Both the position numbers and the translations under genes were made by a program. Below the pieces are notes generated by a model. It ran no database searches, was not told the DNA's origin, and saw nothing but the letters and a program-made list of their open reading frames with translations. DNA of 64,000 nt from Pycnopodia helianthoides (Eukaryota > Echinodermata > Asteroidea > Forcipulatida > Asteriidae), in NCBI GenBank assembly GCA_032158295.1, contig CM063257.1, positions 18,010,332-18,074,331 on the forward strand, given 5' to 3'. Below, in pieces: positions 1 through 13,000 of the stretch. Positions within the stretch are counted from its first letter, which is position 1. Every line of letters begins with the position of its first letter.

Positions 1-1135
1 ACACACAATTCCTACTTTTCAAGAACCAGTACAGTACTGAGGTAGTCAACCCAGGATTCTATAGAGAGCTGATGTTCCCATTTCCATGCCATAGAGCCAA
101 TACACCACGCTCCATATGTGGCAGAGGGTCACCTCCCCACCCCCAAACAAATGTTCCCATACTTTAACATAAATTGTTCCTATTGTACAAAAGTACCCCC
201 TAAAATCCTCTAAAGAATTCCCGAGATTCACAGAACTCAATGAAGACACAATAGAGAGGGGGAACTTCATGGCACATATCCAACACCAAATGTAAGCCAA
301 CTGCAACATAACAAAGGCAAACGGTTAACTTAGATTGAGTACATAACTACGTATTACGTCAGACCATCATCTCATTTAGAGGTGGAAGGGGGAGAATTCG
401 GAACATTTAGATATAAAGTAGAATGTACAACAACACACCTTAATATTGGACGAATAATGCAATTATTGCCGAGTTGACAATGGCTTAATACATACTCTAT
501 GTTGTGCAAAATCCCTACTTGTATCATATCATTATATTTCCCGTATCTGCCCAACTACAATAAAATCAGATGTCCTACATACACCATTCAAGTCTCGCGA
601 GTATTCCCAATAGTGTCCGGTGAAGTGCGCGATTTTCTCTCTTTCACATATTAAAGCAATACGCGGGAATCAAATGTTCCTTAAACAAAATTAATGCGCG
701 TGGGCTTGGTCAAATGTATTGTGTTTTACGTGATTACTGATGTCTCTTTAATTACAATTTTAATATTATTGCATAAATTACAGGAAATTACACCAAAGGG
801 AAGACAAAGAAGTGTCGGAGAGTGGCTTGAACCTCACCAATAACTTCGAAAAGAAGAATGACTTTAAATGCTGTATTTAACAGTCAGTCATGCATTCAGG
901 AGTGACAGCCAGGTAACATTGACATCACATCCGGCTGCAACACCACTCCTTTGCACTGTTTCTAGTTCTATCTACGTCACGAGTGCACCTTTAACCCAGT
1001 GGAGCCATGTTTTTTTTTTTTTTTTCATTCTCATCATCAACGCGACCAAACTGAGACAGGTGCTTAGGTCTGGGGACGGACGTAACAAAATGGCCGACAC
1101 TCTAAGAGGTCCTGTGTCAGTATTGACCCGCTTTT

Positions 1136-1302
1136 TACCCGGGTCATTTCCAGGTTAACATTGCTCGTTTTGGGGGTCAACCTGGAATCAGTTAGGGTCA
1201 ACTCCGGATCAACTATAGTTGACCCAGAGTCTCATTCAAAACCATTTAACTGACTCGGACCGTGGTCGGTAACGACACAGAAAACGGATCAAGCTGACCT
1301 GG
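1136..1302 (+). repeat. GGGTCA-family repeat, leftmost copy
   Basis: ACCCGGGTCATTTCCAGG, GGGGGTCAACCTGGAATCAG, TAGGGTCAACTCCGGATCAA and GTTGACCCAGAGTC. Confidence 0.6.
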
Positions 1303-3112
1303 AAATTAATATTGCTTCTTATTTAGAATTTATTTTGGCCTTTCGGCTGCTGTAATTTGAATGTTTTGTAATAAATCAACAAACAATAATGATGGTTTGA
1401 TTGGGGTTCTTCTCTGGTTTCAGTCTGACCTGTCACTTTTAATGAGTACGAAACAACACAAAAAGTCGCTTATAAACCTTTTGTTTGTGGAAGGCGGTTT
1501 TAACTCAATTAATGTGACGTCATCATAACAATAATCTTTGTTGCGCCATTTTGGGAGTCAATGTTCCGTGTGTTATACAGTGTAGTGCACATTTTTTGGC
1601 TTACCATAAAGTTTACGTGCAATTTGACTACTAAAATGGCAAATGTGGCAGAGAGCAGCCGCGTGTAATGTTTGCATCAGGGGTCAACATGTATCCTATT
1701 ACCCATTACATTTAAAGTTATGTTTTAGATCTTTGTATTTATTTATTTATTTGAATAATACTAATCTTATGTAAAAAATATTTTTAAAACTACAAATAAA
1801 AAAACCTTCCTAGTTTATGTTATAAATGCAATCAAAGTATCAGCCAAGTACTCGTCTTCGGGGTTTTCTGATTTATCCGCGGTCAACTCTCGATTTCATT
1901 TCCTAGTATGCCCAGTCCGTGTTTAAAGTATAACCAATACGGACCAGTTCAGAGCGGCATGTTAACATGCGTTGGGTCGTCCTTAGCAACGCCCTTGACA
2001 ACAGCCACAGCCGCGGCCGCTAGTTTGGACATGGCTCAAAAGTCTAAATATCATCATAATCATTTAAAGAACAAATGACTATACAAGCTCGTCAAAAGAA
2101 AAAAAGAAGACACAAAAACCCGAATTATAACCTAATGGTTCTATCTGAAGTCGAACTCAATACCTAATGGTCCAACTTCATAGAGCTATATAAACATAAT
2201 TGAGCACAATTTGTTGTTTTTAGAGCAGCTCTGCGACACTGGGTCCAGTTATCAATGATTTCTAGATGCTAGGTACAACGTGCTGGCTACGTTTATCAGG
2301 TAGTTTCGATTGTCAAATTGCTTAGAATGTGGACGGACCATGTTTGAGTCCAATTCGAGCCGAGAATTCCTTTTTCTAAAATCTTTGAAAGAAATGTAAT
2401 TATCACGTCAGCTGACTCACAAGATTTTAAAAAGATGTATAAATATATAAATATTATAAATATTATGTAAATGTGTAAGCAAGTAATCTGCCTCGAAACC
2501 TTTAAAACATCTTAGAAATATTCACCGAATAAGATTAAATATTTTTGTTATGAAAGTAAAATTAGATGAGTATTTTAAATAATTTATTGTACAGTTGTAA
2601 ATAATAACGATTCGGACCCCGTTACTAAGATGCCGCCGGAAAGGACTAGTTGCTGTTATGTGTCAATAACCAATTTCTATTTTTCACTGTGTATATAAGA
2701 TATCTAACATTTCTTTATTATTATTTTTATTTTATTTTTGTGCTTTTGGTGTTTTAACATGGGATAGTGATGTTTGAAGCTTTGCATGATGTATCTACTA
2801 CTGTGTTAAGGTGTGGGTACAATCATGTGTACATCTCTCGTGGGAGGAAGGTTGGCTCTGAGACGGAACCAACGGCTCTCTTCTAGAGCCATTACTCCTC
2901 CCTCCCATGTGAACTTTATACAAGGTTGTACCTGCAAGTTTACTAGTGATAAGTACTTCCTAATTTTAATAGGGTATTTTTCCTCATAATATCTACAAGA
3001 ATATTTGTATTTATATATACTTCCCTTTTTGTTTCATAGTGGGCGTATTGGGACTCTTTGGTTAAATAAGGGGGGCACAGACGTTGATTCGCCCGAAATG
3101 TTACATAGATAT

Positions 3113-3136
3113 AACCCCAACCCTAACCCTAACCCA
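3113..3136 (+). repeat. Short interstitial telomere-like repeat
   Basis: About three and a half copies of CCCTAA (AACCCCAACCCTAACCCTAA...), the metazoan telomere unit. Confidence 0.7.
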
Positions 3137-3654
3137 TTTCTATAATTGGGTACATAACGAGTTGTCTGGCTATTTGTTTTCTTCTTTTTCTTGCCGTGCC
3201 TGAATTTTTACAACTGTTTCGCTCAATTTTGGGAGGACAGTTTTCTCCCTTGCCCCGTGTGTCGTACGCCAATGCGTTTTATTTATTTTAACTTCAAATA
3301 CTTTTAATTTATTCATAAAGCGACTTATTTATGAGGTAAAGTTTGTAGAAAGTTAATTATTAATGGTATTCATTGTGCCTTATTCATTATTTTCCCTTAT
3401 GAATATTCAAATGTCTTCTGATCACCCGTCTTTTTTTGTTTCTAAAACTTTTATTGTAATAATGAAACATCTTGGTAAATCACGATAACTCACGATAACA
3501 TGAAAAAACTACTGTCAAACTATTATCCCTTGGCCTCTCAAATCAAATAATTACGTCATTACTTTTTTCGACAGCGCCTCTGGCGACAAAATTAAAATGG
3601 TTTAATTTTCAGAATGTCTTCAAGTAAAGCTCACCAAATTTAATACGTTATGAG

Positions 3655-3785
3655 GCCGTGTCCAAACTAGCGGATACGGCTACGGCTACGTCTGGTTCGC
3701 CACGTCATCATGCAATGAAGTAAAGGGCGTCCTTAGCAACAGTCGTAGCCGTAGCTGTAGCCGCCATTTTCTAATACAGCCTTAG
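3655..3785. repeat. Foldback MITE, ~130 bp
   Basis: GGCCGTGTCCAAACTAGCGG and TACGGCTACGGCTACG mirrored by CGTAGCCGTAGCTGTAGCC and a GGTATTAGAAAAT-type end. A related piece lies at 1911-2040. Confidence 0.6.
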
Positions 3786-4600
3786 AAAGCATCAATAAAA
3801 GCTTATTATTGTGGTGAAGTTTGAATTGGAAAACGGGCTTGTAAAACTTAAAATACAACCCCCCCCCCCCCCCACTCGCTATATAGCCGCAGTGTTGCAC
3901 AAGCAAGACTACCGTTTAATCATAACCTTGACATTTGTGTAGTCTTCGCTTTCAATAAGCAAAAAAAATAAATACAAATTGAGCATCAAATGGGAAGCGG
4001 TGTTTTTTGTGGATAATAAACTTGTTATCCTCTTTGTACCAATGGCTGTATGTAATAAAGTAAGAATTTGAAACTTTGCATAGCGGAAAAAATATTTAAC
4101 AAGCTAAGGGTTGTAGAAACACTTCTTTGTATGGTGTGGGAATCTAGAAACAGACGTTTGTATTAACACCGTTAAAATAATCTCGTTTCATGTTAAAAAT
4201 AATGTAATAACAAAATATCAAAAATATTTACAGCATGTTTAAATAATTGTTGTTAATTTGAAGCAGCTATGATATCGTTTGCATCAATTTTATGCACTAA
4301 TCGATTATTCTTTATTTTGTTATGATATATTATTATTATTTTGAGGTGGCAGAATCTAGTATTTATTTGCAATAGGTTGATTTGAAATACTGCACTGTGC
4401 AATAGTTGTATCATTCCTGTAGCAGCATTGTAATAAGTGGCACACATAGTAAGAAATGTATAGGGAACGTAGGAGGAATGTATGCCGAGATCATCAATGA
4501 CTGTTACTGTTTACTCCTGGCTAATAACCATAGACAATCACATTCCTAAAAGGATCTAGCCAAATTTGTAAGTCAAAATCCTTGCTTTCTTCCCCAAGCC

Positions 4601-4690
4601 TTTCACCTCTATGGACCCCAGTTCAAATCCCGCTCACACCGGATCGATCCATGCAGCGTGGATCGGGTTTTTAGTCCCTACAAATTCCAT
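4601..4690 (+). repeat. tRNA-like SINE fragment
   Basis: ATGGACCCCAGTTCAAATCC is a B-box-like block, followed by GTGGATCGGGTTTTTAGTCC. Same layout as 54557-54660. Confidence 0.45.
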
Positions 4691-6940
4691 AAAGCACTTG
4701 AGCAGAAAACACTGCATGGCAAATTCCTTTGCAAAACAAACAAAGTGTGGAGGACCAATCAATATTAATACAAACTTTATGAAATTTTGACTGGTAACCT
4801 GATTGGTAACCCCAAGTGGCCCATTGAATTAAATCATTCTGCGGCCCCGTTAGCGCAGAATTCTTCGGTAAATAGGGCCGTGAAATTAGGCCCAGAGTAA
4901 TAGAGGGTTTTTAACCTGAAGTTGCCCTGTCACAATCTAATTTCGTAATCTTACAACAATTAAATTAATGGACATAGTTGCCTTGTATATTAAATTTATG
5001 TAGTGCATTACTATTGGTAATATTAAAGGTGTACTTCCGTGCAATTTCTTCATTAAAAATAGTCACGTGAACTTTGACAGGTGTATTTTGTTACGTCATT
5101 GTCTAAAATACGTCACTTCCACCTCCAAAGATGAGATTCAGTCTCATTTAGATCTCTTTTAAAGTTTAAAGACCTCCTGAATCAGTCTCGCTCAATTTGA
5201 TTGTGGCAATCTAAATAGGAACGTATTGTGAACATAGGCCTACACACAATCTATAACATGTCCAACCAATATGATGGAGTTTTCACAGATTGGTTATAGT
5301 AATGGTGTGATTATTGACCTAAAATATGACGTCATTTGAATGGGGAGCCCTCTGCTAGAGCTCAAAAGAAGGTAATATGAGTATCTGAAGCCACACTTAA
5401 ACTAGCTCGTAAATAACGCCATATACCGGCCTTTAGAACTGGGAAGTTATCTGCCAGATTAACCTTTGACATTGCATGCTATAATACTAAGATGCCGCGT
5501 GGTGACGTCAATGCATAAGGTCTAGGGAAAACTAGGGAATAAAATGTTTTCTTACGTTTATATAAGTGATGCAAAGCATTCAGCAAGGACGCACGCAATG
5601 ACAAAAGAAATGCAATCATAACAAATTATATAGATTTGTTTATATCAATTTATTTGAAGCAATTTCAAACAGGCAATTAAAAACTTCGAACGTTGCTTTA
5701 CCACTATTTTATATTAAACCTAAATGGATATTAAATAAAGATCCCCTGGTGGTATCGATCACAGCCGCGTAAAATGAAATGAAGAATCGAATAATCTCAA
5801 GTACTCGGTATCGTTTTACACCTTTTGATCAATAGTTAACGCAGGTGGATTGAGACGAGAGATTCGAGGTCAGTGAAGGGGTAATCAACAGTAGTCACTG
5901 AAACAGGTTTGCACGACTTCACCGTCCAAGTTGAATTACATTTACCACTAAAACAAAATCTATATAATGGGGGCTCTACGAGTACCACAACACTTATCAT
6001 AATAACGAGATAGTTTATAACTTTGCCAAGAAGACTTCCATAAACTAAAATGATAAGATTTGTTTTCTACTACGTGTATAACAAACTTAGTATGGTATTA
6101 ATTTATGATCATGGGGCGTATCGGCACACATTTGATAAAAACATACTACTACTACTGTGGGTAAAAGATATGTTTGCTTTTTCTGTCCTTTTTGTTCTCT
6201 TCTTCTTCGTCTTCTTCCAGCTGTGCCCAAATTTTCCCTACTATTTTGCACGATGTTGCGAGGCAGTTGCCTTGGATCGTACGCCTATTTATATACATAT
6301 TTATACTTAAGCACCTTGTAAGGATTTGCAAGTTGGTGCGACACAATCTGCATCCAACCATACCAGAAAAGACCGGAGTAGTTTTAGGTAGCCGCTACCT
6401 TAGCTTCACTTACCGGGACAAACCCATTTTTTTAACGGCGTCTACTGACTTCTTTTACGTGTTAAACACATGACACCTACAATTTACGTTTTACGCTTTA
6501 CGCCTTGCGTATCTAAACAGAAGCAAATACGATTACATTCTTTAACAAACAGGGCTCAGTTTTATAGAGCTGCTTGAGCATTAAATTTTGCTTTAAAATT
6601 TTCGCGAAGCAAAACTATACAATTGAAAAGGTTATAAACTAGTGGCCTTATTCTTGTGAGCACAATTGTTTTTGCGTTTAGCTTTTTGTGCTTATTAAAC
6701 AGCTCCCTGCAATTAGTGAGTGATGAACTTGAGACCGGTGCACTAGACCGACTGGCCCCCGCCGTACAATTGTCACCGTAACAAGGTGTAGTTTTATTGA
6801 TTGTTGGTGTGGCTGGCTGCCTGATATATACTTCCATACGGACGAACACTCCTGCATAATCTCCGGTAGGTTCGAAAGATGGTCTTAGAACCCTCATCTC
6901 GTGGAATATTCTTAGCAAATTGAAGCCACCATTCATTAAT

Positions 6941-7037
6941 ATGGCTTTGAAAGCTGCAACATTTATGGTTATCGTTTTAATGATGAAGATCATGTGCGGG
7001 CGATCATTGGAATCATTTGGCGATGTTACCAGGGCAG
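6941..7037 (+). CDS. Exon 1: start codon and signal peptide of mosaic gene
   Basis: Translates to a start MALKAATFMVIVLMMKIM followed by a polar stretch, a good signal peptide. The ATG at 6941 is the only in-frame ATG after an upstream stop near 6857, which fixes the start. The exon has 32 codons plus one base and ends at a GTAAGT donor. The spare G joins the GC at the start of the next exon to make a glycine codon. A 143-codon antisense reading frame overlaps here (6562-6993), but it shows no domain and is probably chance. Confidence 0.75.
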
Positions 7038-10000
7038 GTAAGTAATGAAGAAGTCATACCAACATACACGTAAATCTTTGTGGAAGCTTAGTGTACGCAC
7101 GTTTAAAAATGTTCTTATTTCGATTGCTGCAATCGAAATAGACAACGTTATATCAGAGGTCTGATGCTATTTTAGGCTTTGATAGTAATTTAGAGGGGAA
7201 AAGTATTATAGAACAGTAACAAATAAAAAGTATTCGGTTCGCGATATTACCATGTGGTAATATTTACTGTTTGATTCTTCTTCAAACTTGACCTTCTAGT
7301 TATCTAGTGCAGCAGAGCAGATTGGGAATCGGGAGACTACCTAGTTCAGATAACAACACTAGTTCAGTGTTGTCAAGTACTCTTGAGTCGAGTATCAGAT
7401 TACTAAAGTGGCCGAGTAGTTGTCGAGGACGAGTACCTGGGGGCAATCAAGTGGCCGAGTAGTAGTCGAGGACGAGTACCCGGGGAATCAAGTGGCCGAG
7501 TAGTACCCGCGGACGAGTACCTGGGGCAATCAAGTGGCCGAGTACCAGGGCCAATCAAGTGGCCAGTAGTACCGAGGACGAGTACCGGGGCAATCAAGTG
7601 GCCGAGTAGTAGTCGAGGACGAGTACCCGGGGAATCAAGTGGCCGAGTAGTACCCGCGGACGAGTACCTGGGGCAATCAAGTGGCCGAGTAGTACCCGCG
7701 GACGAGTACCAGGGCCAATCAAGTGGCCGAGTAGTACCCGAGGACGAGTACCCGGGGCAATCAAGTAACTGAGTACCAGGGCCAATCAAGTTGCCGAGTA
7801 GTACCCGCGGACGAGTACCTTGGGGCAATCAAGTGGCCAGTAGTACCTATTTTACATAGGTGCACAAATAATCCTAGTACACGGGATCTACAGCTTATTT
7901 TCCAATCCGAAGGACAATGAATTAGAGCAAAGTATCGTGCTCAAGGAGTGTCCAGAACGGGACTCAAACCCACACTCCACTGATCAGAAACACAAGAGCT
8001 TGAATCCAAAGCTCTTGACTGCTCGGCCATGCGACATAGTGAACTTCCTTGATGATACCTTTAGACTATACAGTTTGTAGCTTATTCACTTCTAACATGT
8101 AAAGACGGTTCTTTAATATTTTTCACAAACGCAGGCGATAAGCTGGTCGATAAGCTTTGTAACTACCAACTTCTTAACCACACGATTCGTACGTTTCATC
8201 ACGTAACAAGTTTCATCCAATGCGGACTGCAGTGTGTAAACCTTGCTGGATGCAAGTCTCTCAACTACTTCCCCCTGGATGGGCTCTGTGAGCTCAACGG
8301 GGTCACCAGGCTCGAGTTTCCCGGAGATTTGGTGGAGGGGACCGGTGGTGAAAATCCGGTTTATCTCGACCGAGATTCACCAATCTTAATGGTAAGGCGA
8401 GACTGCATTTTTGTTTTTCTTTTTGTATTGGCTGGTCTGCATGACAATTGAAGAAGTTAGGTTGGGAAGGTAGTGCATTCTGCTCTACCAGCCAGGCTCC
8501 TTGTGGATGATACCCATGCCTACATCCTTACGGACTGTGAAGGGGGCAACGCTGTTCAGCCACAGGAGTAGGTGGCAACGTGCCACTGGTGATAGTTGAT
8601 TTGGGCCGACAACCCAAATCAGTTAAGTGTAGTTAAGGACCAAACATCACCGATCGGAAACAACAAAAATGTATACGATCAGTGGCTACCAAAGTAAACT
8701 TAACAGTCAATTGACGGCAGTGACTGTTCATAGATGGCACCATGCAAATATAACGAACTGTATATCATGATCTACGAATAGCATATCAGACTAACATAAG
8801 CCAACTACAAGACACAGCTGTTATTTTTACGCCCAATCATCTGCGCTTATACGCCCAATGTAATGTTCACTGAGCTTACGTACAATTTATGGTGACCCTT
8901 GTTTGGAGTAGCATTTTACGGTACTCAAGTTGTTAGTATCATTTAATTCTATGCAAATTACAGTATTTTGGGTCGGTTACCCATTTTTTACCTGTTAAAA
9001 GTTTATAACAATTGTATTACAAACAAAACGTGTTTTCTTGCAGATAGACGAATCACCTAGCTGCCCATGTTGCAACCACAGTTGTCTGAACGGTGCGTAC
9101 TGCGTACCAGCTGCGCCATCTATTGACTCAATGCGTCACTACAGATGCGTCTGTGATAACGGTTGGAGAGGAGACTACTGTGAGGTCATGGAAGGTTAGA
9201 CCACATGCTATGTTTTAACGTAAATGGCCTTAGATATTAAATTGTGGACTAAAACAACAACAATTTATAAACAAAAATGTGTGGTTGCCACCAACAAATT
9301 CTACTGAGCTGTGAAGGCTCTGAAAATATTCGGTGGTTTATCAACTTTTCACGTATCGATGAATCTGTTCTTACAAGAAAAAACATTGTCAAGGTAAAAA
9401 GGAAGAATTGTCCAGTAAGAAAATCTGTATCGAAAGCATTGCTTTTTACAAACCAAAAGAATGATTAGGGAACTACTTTCTACTTTTCAAGGGTACATGT
9501 GGGGCTTCTCTCAATTAAATTTTAGGTTTCAGGATGTGCCTTGAAAAACCAAACGTTATATCATATTTAAAACATTGTGTTATTCGAGTTAGTTGTGAGT
9601 TAGCCATATTGGTCTTATTCCTTGAATACGAAGGTTGTGTATACAAACATGCAACCATACTGTGGATACCCAAACTATTTTTTTCCTCTGAGAATTCAAC
9701 CTCACTTTCAAAATCAATGTCATGTTATGGAACTTTAGTAAGGAAATCGGTGACTCAATATTTTGTATTGTGCTAGGCGTCCAACCCTTTTTTTTGGGGG
9801 GGGGGTCAGTTTTGACTGTGTAGTCAGTGACGGGGGTGTTAGATGCCCTTTCCAAAATAATGGCTTGAGTTTAGGCTGCAGCTTAGACTCTGGATAATGT
9901 TCCGGCTTAGGCCCGGCTTAGGCTCTGGCTAGGGCTCCGCCAGCAGTCTTGAAAACGTAAACTTTCGGTATGGGACTTCGAACAGAAGGACGCTGCCTCA

Positions 10001-13000
10001 AGCTGCAGCCGAAGCCGTAATTTCAAAGACAGCCATAATAAATGGAGAAAAAAAACTTCACTTGACCATGTTGTATTTTAACAGCTGGATGGTCCTTGTG
10101 GTCAACATGGAGTCCATGTTCGAAAACTTGTGGCAAAGGTCATCGAAGCAGAACAAGGGTGTGTCAGGGGTCAAATGTCAACAGTTCAAGCTGTGACGGG
10201 GTTGATTTGAATTATCAGAACTGTTGGAATGACGAGATCTGTGCAGGTAATTTGCATTTACCAAGTATACTATTCTTTATTTATTTTATTCTTAATACAA
10301 ATTTGGTATATATTTTAAACCTTTAGTATTTTGAACACAATGTTATTTAGAAATGTCCCGATTTTTACAACTCCTTCCGCTACAAATAACAAAAACATTA
10401 GTTATCAACAACCCATACTTTACTGATGGCAAACATCATTTGAAATTAATATTTCTTCAAACAATTTGTCTTCAAGAATGATCTGCTCAAGAAATACATG
10501 CACGATAGAAGTATAACAAGTAAAATAAACAACAGCGAAGGGTATAAACGGTATACGACTTATAGTTTCCAGTTACCTCTTGCAATGTCTAGGATTAAAA
10601 GTTTGACTTTGGGTGCATTTGAATATCTTTCCCCGAGTCCGACCCAAATCTTTCCCCGGGTCACACGGTGTCGTTCGAAGATTTCGAGCCAGCGTCAACC
10701 ACCACTTAACCCCGCTCGTGAAATGTTGTAGTCAAGGCAGAAGTCGGTTAGTGACGGCACAAAAGCAGGCAAAGTTCATTTAAATTTGACAACAAAAATT
10801 ATAAAGTAATCGCTTATTTAATTATTATGTTAACAAAAACTAACACGTTACACTTTTGCTATTATTTATTTTTCGTAAAAGATTAACATGAAAGGGGTGT
10901 TGAAAGCGGACATTACAAAGGTTAATAACCGAATTACCAAATGCCTTCTCGTGTGATTTGTGCGGGACAGCGAAATGTCAAAGGTCAATGTAAAACCACT
11001 CCAATTAATACAGAATGAATGTGTTATCAATTTGGAACCAAGTATCGTGTATAATATGTACAGTGAATTAATCCCTCGTAGCTGCATTGGGCTTAATTAA
11101 AGGGCCTTTCAAAAACCCGACTTGGAGCCTTGGTTTCGAAAAGATCGTTGATTCCGTCATTGGCTACATTGCACTGTCTGCCACTCCAGCCAGCATTACA
11201 CTCACACTGGCAATGACCAATCCTACCAGAGTCGTTCTGGACGTGATCACGAGAGGGCGTCTATGTCTCCTTCAGCTCGATATACTCTAGAATCTTCCCT
11301 GTGCATCGGCCATTGTTTGCACAGATCGGAATCACATTATATTGGCAGCTTTTGTGTTTTTTGAACTAGTGGCCCTAATTATGATCCAATCATGCGATGG
11401 TATCAGAGACAAAATTGTAGGAAGTTATTCAACAACATTCATATCAACCAACAAATTCATACATTGAGTTGTTTGTTTTTCGCGGTATTATTTTAATTTG
11501 TTTCCCTTCAATTTTATCACTTCAATATTGAGATAACTTTAACAGCTAGCTCGCCCAGATTTGTAACTTTTCTTTTTAATAGTTTACTATTTTCAATATT
11601 GTAAACACGTCTTTTAGAATTTCCGTATGTTAGCCGACCATTTTATGCGTTATAAGCTGAAATAAATAAATGAATAAATAAGTTAATAAATAAAGACAAA
11701 ACAACAGTCCCTGTATTACACTTAATCGTAAATTACATTTCACACACACATACAAATGTTTTTTACTATCATACTGCTATAGCTGTTATCTACATGGTGT
11801 ACTTTGATTTGTTTTCCTAAAATGCTAGAGTGGTCACCGTGGGTGAATGCTGGAGAATGTTCTTCAGCATCGAAGTGTGGTTACGGCACAGTGAATCGCA
11901 CCAGGGTGTGTCACGGGGAAAGCTGCGTGGGTGAAACGACCGAGATTGACCGGTGTAGAAGCGTCTCCTGTGACGGTAAACATTGATTATCAGTATTGGT
12001 TTCCGGAAGAGTAAATTCATTGCCTCAAGAGATCACGAACAACTACAAACATAATTTGGATTTACGTATAATTATTTCGATGACGGCAATCAAAATTAAA
12101 AACAGCAATTTGTTGAGTTTTAAAATAATTTTCAAGAGTTTGACTATTATTGCAAACATTACTATTTCTTCCTTGCATAATAGTATTGTACTTGGTGACC
12201 AGCAAGCAAACAGATTTTGAACTGTAGTTACAATTAATACTGTGCTTTGTCTTTAAATGATGCCAAGTTTGCACCAGCAGCTATAGCGGCTGTTTATAAC
12301 TGGTGCATTCTAAACCTCCGTAACAACCAAACACCCACCAAAAAAGTTCTTCCTTTTGTCTTTTTAGTACCATGGAGGCTAGTTGGAGGGTATTTCCCAG
12401 GTCATGGACGTCTGGAGGTTTACAGTAATATACTGGGAGAATGGGGTACAGTTTGTTCAAACAAGTGGGACTGGGAAAACACCGTAGTTGCCTGCAGAAC
12501 CCTAGGGTTCCTACCCCCTCCAGAGCCTTGGAGCAGTAAGTTGGCTGGAATAGTATGTTCCTTGTTAACATCACCCTAGTAAACTATTGTTGTTCGAACA
12601 TGGAATAGCCACCTTATTAGCAGGTGCTGCCCCTGTAAAGTGATTTGTGCAATTTGTACTGGTAGTCATTTCCAACACAAGGACAGAAAAGATCAGACTT
12701 TACACTTTCGACAGAATTCTCAATTTAAAAAAAAAAAAAACATGTCAAACTTGTACACAGGTTTTTGTCCTTACTTTGTTTTCATTGTAATTTTAACGGT
12801 ACATTCTAAAAACTCGCGGGGCCTGACATATTTCTGGGGCAGTTTGACACATAATCCGTCTACAAATTACCCTGAAATGGGACAAACTGACTCATAATCC
12901 AAGTTAAAACTGCCTTTTTAATCAGTATCCGGATCAGCCTGATCCCAAAATGAGAAACCTCTTAGGACGTGGAATCCAGGTCGATACTGACGCAGGAGTT

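Larger units (their letters stand above)
1..6940. other. Gene-free left region with scattered repeats
   Basis: No exon supported. Holds a GGGTCA-family repeat (about 1136-1302), two pieces of a GTCCTTAGCAAC/CTACGGCTACGG foldback family (1911-2040 and 3655-3785), a foldback fragment (2810-2945), a telomere-like run (3113-3136), a poly-C run near 3860 and a tRNA-like fragment (4601-4690). The promoter of the mosaic gene presumably lies just before 6941, but none can be pinpointed. Confidence 0.5.

Noticed and set aside
6562..6993. 143-codon frame antisense to exon 1 of the mosaic gene
   Set aside because: No domain or signal sequence; the opposite strand has a phase-consistent signal-peptide exon.
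7403..7828. 141-codon repetitive frame, minus strand
   Set aside because: Translation of the ~42-bp intron minisatellite.
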